Shown: piece by piece, positions 58,378-64,000 of the stretch
How positions within the stretch are numbered: position 1 is the first letter of the stretch
Layout: each line of letters begins with the position of its first letter
Source of the DNA: Cupriavidus sp. MP-37
Lineage (GTDB): Bacteria; Pseudomonadota; Gammaproteobacteria; Burkholderiales; Burkholderiaceae
NCBI RefSeq assembly: GCF_020618415.1
Contig: NZ_CP085345.1
Location: 1,612,001 to 1,676,000 of the forward strand
DNA length: 64,000 nt
Direction of reading: 5' to 3'
Position numbers and translations under genes: made by a program
Notes under the pieces: model-generated
What the model was told of the DNA's origin: nothing
The model's database searches: none
Seen by the model: only the letters and a program-made list of their open reading frames with translations

Positions 58378-59745
58378 ATGGACCGACTGTGCAAGGCGTC
58401 ACGCACTGCACAGCTCGTGGTCGTGTCGCGTCATGAAGATTTTGGTTTTGATCCGTCCGTGATCGGCACGGAATGGGAAATCCGCCGCGTGGCGCAGGTG
58501 CGCGACGCCGAGCGCGCGGTGCGCGCCTGCCCGCCCACGGCCGGCGTGATCGATTTGCAGTCCGACTACAGCGAGGCCGAGTTCGCGCAGCTGGAGCAGG
58601 CACTGCAGTACCTGCATATCACCTGGGTGGCGATTACCTCCGATGCGATGCTCGCCAACGAGCGCGTACGGCGGATGATCCGCGACTATTGCGTCGACTA
58701 CGTGCGCCTGCCGTTCTCGATGCCGGAGCTGCTGTACACGCTGCGCCATGCGCGCGGCATGGCTGCGCTGCACGGCACGCGCCCGCAGGAAAGCGCGTCG
58801 CGCGGCACCATGATCGGCGAATGTGCCGCCATGCGCGCGATGTTCCGCTCGCTCGCCAAGGTTGCGCACAACGAAGCGCCGGTGTTCATCTCGGGCGAAT
58901 CCGGCACCGGCAAGGAGCTGGCCGCGCAGGCGATCCACGATGCCTCGAGCCGGCGCAAGGGCCCGTTCATAGCCATCAACTGCGGCGCCATTCCCTCGCA
59001 CCTGGTGCAGTCAGAGCTGTTCGGCTATGAAAAGGGCGCCTTTACCGGTGCCAACCAGCGCAAGATCGGCTGGATCGAACAGGCAGAGGGCGGCACGCTG
59101 TTTCTGGATGAAATCGGCGACCTGCCGCTCGAAAGCCAGGTGGCGCTGCTGCGCTTCCTGCAGCAGGGCATGATCACGCGGCTGGGCGGCCACCAGTCGA
59201 TCCCGCTGAACCTGCGCATCATCTCGGCCACGCACGTGGACCTGGTTGCGGCGCAGGGCGCCGGGCGCTTCCGTTCGGACCTGTTCCACCGGCTATGCGT
59301 GCTGACGCTGTCGATCCCGGCGCTGCGCGAGCGCGGCGAGGACATCCTGCTATTGGCCAATGCCGTGCTGGCCGAGCACGGCCATGAGGCGCACCGGCGC
59401 ATCCGCGGTTTCTCCGCCTGTGCGACGCAGGCGATGATGCAGTACGCGTGGCCAGGCAATGTGCGCGAACTGATCAACCGCGTGCGCCGTGCCATCGTGA
59501 TGACCGACAACCGCAAGATCACCGCCGAAGACCTGCAGCTGCACGGCGGCGCCGAACTGCCGCGCAAGACTCTCGACGCGATCCGCGAAGAGGCCGAGCG
59601 CGAAGCGATCCGCACCGTCATGGCCAGCCACGGCTTTCACGTGGTGCCGGCCGCGCGTGAGCTCAACGTGTCGCGCGTGACGCTGTACCGGCTCATGCAC
59701 AAGCACAACATCCGTGTGGAGAGCCACGCTTCGGCGGGAGAGTAG
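58378..59745 (+). CDS. Sigma-54-dependent activator, VpsR-like
   Basis: 455 residues. N-terminal ~150 residues are receiver-like (AQLVVVSRHEDFGFDPSVIG, AGVIDLQSDYSEAEFAQLEQ). Then a complete AAA+ domain: Walker A ISGESGTGKELAAQAIHD, GAFTGA loop (GYEKGAFTGANQRKIGWIEQ), Walker B GGTLFLDEIGDLPL, and arginine finger region RFRSDLFHRLCVLTLSIPAL. C-terminal Fis helix-turn-helix: AARELNVSRVTLYRLMHKHN. The layout matches VpsR, the EPS activator of Vibrio. ATG 58378 follows cgggagatcgtg. Lies ~13 kb from the EPS locus; control of EPS is inference. Confidence 0.88.
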   Translation: MDRLCKASRTAQLVVVSRHEDFGFDPSVIGTEWEIRRVAQVRDAERAVRACPPTAGVIDLQSDYSEAEFAQLEQALQYLHITWVAITSDAMLANERVRRMIRDYCVDYVRLPFSMPELLYTLRHARGMAALHGTRPQESASRGTMIGECAAMRAMFRSLAKVAHNEAPVFISGESGTGKELAAQAIHDASSRRKGPFIAINCGAIPSHLVQSELFGYEKGAFTGANQRKIGWIEQAEGGTLFLDEIGDLPLESQVALLRFLQQGMITRLGGHQSIPLNLRIISATHVDLVAAQGAGRFRSDLFHRLCVLTLSIPALRERGEDILLLANAVLAEHGHEAHRRIRGFSACATQAMMQYAWPGNVRELINRVRRAIVMTDNRKITAEDLQLHGGAELPRKTLDAIREEAEREAIRTVMASHGFHVVPAARELNVSRVTLYRLMHKHNIRVESHASAGE

Positions 59746-59793
59746 CGGCATGGGTCGTGCCGCCCGGTTGCGCACGGCCGCACAGGCGCCAGC

Positions 59794-59839
59794 GGGAAAG
59801 GGGAACCAGCGACGTCCGCTCGCCGGTTCCGCCTTTCCC
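59794..59839. terminator. Hairpin between convergent genes
   Basis: gggaaagg ggaacc pairs with ggttcc gcctttccc around a ~17-nt loop, between the activator stop (59745) and the minus-strand gene stop (59856). No T-run; possible shared terminator. Confidence 0.4.
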
Positions 59840-59855
59840 CGTGCCGGCCGGCACG

Positions 59856-60254
59856 TCAGCGCACTACCCGCGGGGGCCGTGAGGTCCCCGTCCCGCCCGC
59901 GAACCCGCCGCCGGCCGCTTGCGCGGGCACGGTGGCAAGGTTCATGCTGATCTTGCCGCGGGCGCGCCGCGGCGGCTCGCGTGCATCCTGCCGCGGCCAC
60001 GGCGCGATGTCGCGGCGGCGCTGGCCGTCGCATGCATGCCGCGCGCGCGGCGCCACCGCTTCGCTGCCGGTCGTGTCCGGGTCGAGCCGCAGTTCTCCCC
60101 AGGCCCAGCCGAAGCCGCGCACATAGACGTCATTGCTGACCGCGGCGTGGCTGTTCGCGTCGGCCGCGTCGGGGCGGTCGAACCACGCGTAGCTGGCCGC
60201 CGCCGCGCTGCCCGTGCAGAGCGCCAGCACCGTGGCAAGCATTGCAGCCTTCAT
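59856..60254 (-). CDS. Small secreted hypothetical protein
   Basis: 132 residues from ATG 60254 (MKAAMLATVLALCTGSAAAA), with cagggag ~9 nt upstream; MPTMKAA at 60263 would start directly after the ribosome-binding site. Signal peptide with AxA cleavage. The mature part begins SYAWFDRPDAADANSHAAVS and has an Arg/Gly-rich tail. No domain recognised. Convergent with the sigma-54 activator gene. Confidence 0.55.
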   Translation of the reverse strand: MKAAMLATVLALCTGSAAAASYAWFDRPDAADANSHAAVSNDVYVRGFGWAWGELRLDPDTTGSEAVAPRARHACDGQRRRDIAPWPRQDAREPPRRARGKISMNLATVPAQAAGGGFAGGTGTSRPPRVVR

Positions 60255-60353
60255 GGTCGGCATCTCCCTGTGGAAAAAAAGTGCCCGCCGGGGGACGGAA
60301 CACTAAGCCGTGCGGACACGCTGGCTCGCGTCTCCGCTTGTTGTGTCGGGCCG

Positions 60354-60575
60354 TCATGCGCGCCGCTTGCCCGCATGACGGTGGCAGGCCGGACTGGCCC
60401 GTGCCGGTCGGCGGGTCGCCACGCAAGCCGTACCCTGCGCGCGATAGGTGACTTGCGGCCGCGCCCGCGGATAGGGCAACAGGGGCGCAGACACCAGGTC
60501 CACCTCTGACGGCGGCGGCCCGGCCAGGCGGTACGCGCGCCGGCGCGCCGTCATGCGGGAAGGCGGGTGACGCAT
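60354..60575 (-). CDS. Hypothetical basic protein (73 aa)
   Basis: A 73-codon frame from ATG 60575 (MRHPPSRMTARRRAYRLAGP), with tggaga ~9 nt upstream. Arg- and Pro-rich, no signal peptide or domain. It may be a real small gene or only an open frame in GC-rich DNA. Low confidence. Confidence 0.3.
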   Translation of the reverse strand: MRHPPSRMTARRRAYRLAGPPPSEVDLVSAPLLPYPRARPQVTYRAQGTACVATRRPARASPACHRHAGKRRA

Positions 60576-61022
60576 GTGGTGTTCTCCAGCGCGCTTCGAC
60601 GGGTTTGAGGCTCGGCGCAGACATGTACAAGTGCGCCTGACACAGGCAGAGCGACAAGTGTGCCAAGGGCCGCAAACGCTTGTGCCGCGCGGCTTTGCGG
60701 GACGATTTGTGCCAACGCGGCGCGGCCGCGTCACGGCGGTGGACTAATCGGTTACGTCACTGCAACGCGGCGCAACGAATGCCGCGGCGGCCGACGCGGG
60801 GCAGCGGGGGGTGCTGGCCGTCGCCCGTGCGCACTGGCGGGCGCTTTGCCGGATGCGCGACGCGTGGCGCCGCCGTGCTCAGTCCGTTGCACGGTTGAAA
60901 CTGGCCTTACATCAGTCATGCACGCGACTAACGGTGGTGCGTCGGTGGTGCGTCGCGTCCACAGGCTTCAGCAAGCTGGCTACGCAGAAACGGGTACGCG
61001 CAGGAGCGCTGCGTGCGTGCGG
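60576..61022. other. Intergenic region with repeated ACAAGTG/TTGTGCC words and one origin-type box
   Basis: About 450 bp. ACAAGTG occurs at 60627-60633 and 60654-60660, and [C/T]TTGTGCC at 60679-60686 and 60706-60713, in a ~90-bp cluster with 20-27-bp spacing. The origin-type box lies at 60983-60999. No gene is supported here. Confidence 0.4.
60983..60999 (-). repeat. Outlying origin-type 17-bp box
   Basis: CGCAGAAACGGGTACGC on the plus strand; perfect consensus in minus orientation, ~6 kb from the core origin, in an intergenic region 24 bp from the lipoprotein stop. Confidence 0.75.
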
Positions 61023-61220
61023 TCAGCGCGGCTGGCCCGTGGTCCCCGCGGGATTGGCCGGGCTGCCAGGGCTGGCTGCCGGCGGTGCCGACGGCAGGAC
61101 GCCCGATGCGGTGCCGGAGATGGGCTTGGGGCCGGGCTGGCTGCGTTCGCAGCCGGCGCAGCCGAGCACGGCGACGATCGCCAGCACGGCTGCCGGGCGT
61201 GCGCGGAGGTTGCAGGTCAC
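61023..61220 (-). CDS. Small Pro-rich lipoprotein (65 aa), GTG start
   Basis: 65 residues, starting with GTG at 61220 (MTCNLRARPAAVLAIVAVLG then CAGC). aaggagg lies 5 nt upstream, an excellent ribosome-binding site. Lipoprotein signal with lipobox GCAGC; mature part ~40 residues, Pro/Ser/Gly-rich (ERSQPGPKPISGTASGVLPS). Outer- or inner-membrane anchored; function unknown. Confidence 0.65.
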   Translation of the reverse strand: MTCNLRARPAAVLAIVAVLGCAGCERSQPGPKPISGTASGVLPSAPPAASPGSPANPAGTTGQPR

Positions 61221-61453
61221 GGGTGCCTCCTTGCGCCGGCGCGCGGCAACGGATGCGCCGGCAGGTATGCCTGATCTTACTGTAGCAGGTCGCCTGCGGC
61301 GCGCCGCGCAAGGCCCGCCTTGGGCAAGCCGCGCAATGCGAAGTATGATGAACGCAGCGCCGGCCGCGCGGGCAGGCGCAGCCCATCCGCGGTCCCCGCG
61401 CCGGATCGCACTGGCTCGCGCCGGACCGCGCCGAACCGCGCCAGAACCAGGCC

Positions 61454-62422
61454 GTGACTGACAAGACCGAATCTTCCTCCTCGCCTGCGCCCGAAGGCGT
61501 GCCGCCGCCGCGCCGGCACCGCCCGCACTGGCTGCCCGACAGCCACACCGGCGCGCGCACGCTGCGGGTCGTGAGCGCCGCCATCACCTCGTGGTTTGCG
61601 CACCGCGCCGCCAGCAAGGGCGCTGCGCTGTCCTTCTACATGCTGTTCTCGCTGGCGCCGATCCTGGTGCTGGTGATTTCGATCGCCGGCCTGTTCTTCG
61701 GCGCCGAGGCGGCGCGCGGCGAGATCTTCGCGCAGCTCGAAGGCCTGGTCGGCGACCAGGGCGCCGCCGCCATCGAGGGCATCCTGGCCGCGACGCACCG
61801 TGCCGGCGGCAGCGGCATGGCGGCGCTGATTGCAACCGGCATCCTGTTGGTCGGCGCCACCAGCGCCTTTGCCGAACTGAAAAGCAGCCTCGACGATATC
61901 TGGCACGTGCCGGTGCCGGACACCGCCGGCTGGCGCCAGTTGCTGCGCACGCGGCTGCTGTCGTTCAGCCTGGTGCTGGTGCTGGCCTTCATGCTGCTGG
62001 TGTCGCTGATCGTCAATGCGGCGCTGGCGGTGGTCGAGCGCATCTGGGGCCAGTTGTGGACGCAGTCGTGGTTTGCGCCGGTGGCCGAAGCCCTTTCCTC
62101 GCTGTTTTCCTTCGCGGTGGTGACCGCGCTGTTCGCCGTGATCTTCAAGATGCTGCCCAATGCGCGCATCGCCTGGCGCGATGTCACCATGGGCGCGGTC
62201 ATCACCGCGCTGCTGTTCTCGATCGGCAAGCGGCTGATCGGGCTGTACCTGGGCAACAGCGCGGTGGCCTCATCGTATGGCGCCGCGGGGTCGGTGGTGG
62301 CGCTGATGTTGTGGGTGTATTACTCGGCACAGATCTTCTTCTTTGGCGCCGAGCTGACGCGCCAGTACGCCCTGCAGTTCGGCAGCCTGCGCGGCAAGCC
62401 GGCGGACAAGCTGGCTGCATAG
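61454..62422 (+). CDS. YihY/BrkB-family membrane protein
   Basis: 322 residues with ~6 transmembrane helices. Start GTG at 61454. AASKGAALSFYMLFSLAPIL then VLVISIAGLFFG, SLDDIWHVP, and the C-terminal AGSVVALMLWVYYSAQIFFF then GAELTRQYA are the family signatures of YihY (once misnamed ribonuclease BN). Function is unsettled (possible transporter or virulence factor BrkB-like). No operon partner on the same strand before prfC, 206 bp downstream. Confidence 0.9.
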   Translation: MTDKTESSSSPAPEGVPPPRRHRPHWLPDSHTGARTLRVVSAAITSWFAHRAASKGAALSFYMLFSLAPILVLVISIAGLFFGAEAARGEIFAQLEGLVGDQGAAAIEGILAATHRAGGSGMAALIATGILLVGATSAFAELKSSLDDIWHVPVPDTAGWRQLLRTRLLSFSLVLVLAFMLLVSLIVNAALAVVERIWGQLWTQSWFAPVAEALSSLFSFAVVTALFAVIFKMLPNARIAWRDVTMGAVITALLFSIGKRLIGLYLGNSAVASSYGAAGSVVALMLWVYYSAQIFFFGAELTRQYALQFGSLRGKPADKLAA

Positions 62423-62628
62423 CGGCAGGGCGCGGAGCGGGCATAGCGGGTTGGCGAGCAGCCGGGGGGACAAGGCAAATCCCGTAGCGGCGGCCAAACC
62501 GGTAAAATACCGCCCCATTCCCTTCGCGTGCCCGCAGGGCCCGGCCCCGCGGCCGCCCGCGGCGCTGCCGGTCCTGGTTCCGGCCACCGCCGGGCCACCC
62601 CATTGTTTCCCAGTCAAACTCCGCTGCC

Positions 62629-64000
62629 GTGAGCTCGCTCGTTCCTGAAATTGCGCGTCGTCGCACCTTCGCCATCATCTCCCACCCCGACGCGGGCAAG
62701 ACCACCCTGACCGAAAAGCTGCTGTGGTTCGGCGGCGCGATCCAGGTCGCGGGCGAAGTGCGGGCGCGCAAGGCCGACCGCCATGCCACCTCGGACTGGA
62801 TGGAGCTGGAAAAGCAACGCGGCATTTCGGTGACGTCGTCGGTGATGCAGTTCCCGTACCGCCGCGACAGCGCGGACGGCAAGGGGCAGGAGAACATCGT
62901 CAACCTGCTCGATACCCCGGGCCATGAGGACTTCTCCGAAGACACCTACCGCACCCTGACGGCGGTGGACTCGGCGGTGATGGTGATCGACTCGGTCAAC
63001 GGCGTGGAAGCGCAGACCATCAAGCTGCTGAACGTCTGCCGGCTGCGCGACACCCCCATCCTGACCTTCATCAACAAACTCGACCGCGAAGGCCGCTCGC
63101 CGATCGAACTGCTCGATGAAATCGAGGACGTGCTGCAGATCCAGTGCGCGCCGATGACCTGGCCGATCGGCATGGGCAAGGCCTTCCGCGGCGTGTACCA
63201 CCTGATCGACGACAAGGTGCAGCTGTTCGATCCGCATGGCGACAAGGGCACGGCCGCGATCCTGGACGGGCTGGACAATCCGGAGCTGGACCGCATCCTG
63301 GGCAGCCAGGCCGAAGAGCTGCGCATCGAGATCGAGCTGGTGCGCGGGGCTTCGCACACCTTCGACAAGGAAGCCTTCCTCAACGGCAAGCAGACGCCCG
63401 TGTATTTTGGCTCGGCCATCAACAACTTCGGCGTGCAGTCGCTGCTGGACGCCCTGTGCGAGCTGTCGCCGCCGCCGCTGGCGCGCAATACGGATTCGCG
63501 CGTGGTCGAGCCGCAGGAGCCGAAGTTCACCGGCTTCGTGTTCAAGATCCAGGCCAATATGGATCCGCGCCACCGCGACCGCATTGCCTTCGTGCGCGTC
63601 TGCTCGGGCCGCTTCGAGCGCGGCATGAAGCTGCTGCACGTGTCGGCGGGCAAGACCGTGGCGATCAACAACGCCATCACCTTCATGGCGCAGGACCGCA
63701 ACACCACCGAAGAGGCCTACGCCGGCGACATCATCGGCGTGCCCAACCACGGCACCATCCGCCTCGGCGATGTCTTCACCGAGGGCGAGCCGCTCAAGTT
63801 CACCGGCATCCCCTCGTTCGCGCCGGAATTCTTCCGCCGCGCGCGCCTGAACAACCCGCTCAAGGTCAAGCAGCTGCAGAAGGGCCTGCAGCAGCTGGCC
63901 GAAGAGGGCGCCACGCAGATGTTCCGCCCGCTCGCCTCCAACGACCTGGTGCTGGGTGCCGTCGGTATCCTGCAGTTCGATGTGGTGGCGCACCGGCTGG
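62629..64000 (+). CDS. prfC: Peptide chain release factor 3 (5' part)
   Basis: The frame is open to the window end, so ~457 of ~530 residues are present. Starts with GTG 62629 ([20 protein letters not shown]). G1 [20 protein letters not shown], switch [16 protein letters not shown]3 [21 protein letters not shown]4 [12 protein letters not shown] translational GTPase that releases RF1/RF2 after termination; the GTPase plus domain II fold are clear. A possible -10 element TAAAAT lies at about 62502. It is truncated by the window, not damaged. Confidence 0.95.
   Translation, partial: MSSLVPEIARRRTFAIISHPDAGKTTLTEKLLWFGGAIQVAGEVRARKADRHATSDWMELEKQRGISVTSSVMQFPYRRDSADGKGQENIVNLLDTPGHEDFSEDTYRTLTAVDSAVMVIDSVNGVEAQTIKLLNVCRLRDTPILTFINKLDREGRSPIELLDEIEDVLQIQCAPMTWPIGMGKAFRGVYHLIDDKVQLFDPHGDKGTAAILDGLDNPELDRILGSQAEELRIEIELVRGASHTFDKEAFLNGKQTPVYFGSAINNFGVQSLLDALCELSPPPLARNTDSRVVEPQEPKFTGFVFKIQANMDPRHRDRIAFVRVCSGRFERGMKLLHVSAGKTVAINNAITFMAQDRNTTEEAYAGDIIGVPNHGTIRLGDVFTEGEPLKFTGIPSFAPEFFRRARLNNPLKVKQLQKGLQQLAEEGATQMFRPLASNDLVLGAVGILQFDVVAHRL

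Noticed and set aside
1..64000. tRNA, rRNA or riboswitch genes
   Set aside because: I saw no cloverleaf, CCA-flanked or rRNA-like segment while reading; a tRNAscan/Rfam search would be decisive.

Overview
The window is about 64 kb of very GC-rich DNA. Its gene content (RepA/ParA/ParB replicon backbone, cold-shock genes, colanic-acid-like exopolysaccharide genes, many LuxR/LysR regulators) suggests a beta-proteobacterium of the Burkholderiaceae, most likely Cupriavidus or a close relative such as Ralstonia. The origin region is plasmid-like rather than dnaA/oriC-type, so the replicon is probably a secondary chromosome (chromid) or megaplasmid. This assignment is inference from family knowledge; no search was run.

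Layout. (1) 1-6.5 kb: metabolic edge with a truncated aconitase/LeuC-type large subunit and its small subunit, a phosphoribosyltransferase, a LysR regulator, a cytidine-deaminase-fold (guanine deaminase-like) enzyme, a CynX-type MFS transporter and small secreted proteins. (2) 7.2-48 kb: a large exopolysaccharide (EPS) locus. It encodes GDP-L-fucose synthesis (manC, gmd, fcl), an initiating undecaprenyl-phosphate glycosyltransferase (WcaJ-like), six further glycosyltransferases, a Wzx flippase, a Wzy/ligase-type polymerase, a WcaF-like acetyltransferase, a polysaccharide deacetylase, a methyltransferase and the Wza-Wzb-Wzc export and kinase set. A second Wzc-like protein and a double alpha/beta hydrolase are also present. 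Two paralogous orphan LuxR-type regulators with degenerate receivers sit at the two ends of this locus. (3) 34.6-43.0 kb, inside the EPS locus: a tightly coupled operon of carrier protein, acyl-CoA-dehydrogenase-like flavoprotein, class II aminoacyl-tRNA-synthetase-like amino acid:[carrier protein] ligase, DUF1839 protein and GH2 beta-mannosidase-like hydrolase. A second DUF1839 paralogue lies beside manC. I infer non-ribosomal activation of a small amino acid on a carrier protein, possibly to decorate the polysaccharide. (4) 48.4-55.4 kb: the replication and partition region, with a degenerate tyrosine-recombinase-like protein, parB, parA, cspA-1, rep, an iteron-rich origin and cspA-2. (5) 55.7-64 kb: purine permease, a sigma-54-dependent VpsR-like activator, small secreted proteins, a YihY/BrkB membrane protein and the start of prfC.

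The most striking DNA-level structure is a 17-bp box, consensus GCGTACCYGWTTCTGCG. It occurs 21 times between 53.84 and 54.94 kb, the first five copies phased at 22-23 bp. Further single copies or small groups lie outside the core, at 5.67, 30.17, 34.32, 53.62, 57.2-57.4 and 60.98 kb. Every outlier I found is intergenic. A 14-16-bp palindrome (TTTCAGCGCTGAAA) occurs at the parA promoter and within parB and is a good parS candidate. A roughly 1.1-kb inverted repeat with about 0.46-kb arms separates wzc from the double-hydrolase gene.

Limits: starts were chosen by eye from ribosome-binding sites and family alignment from memory. Domain calls rest on motifs, not profile searches.
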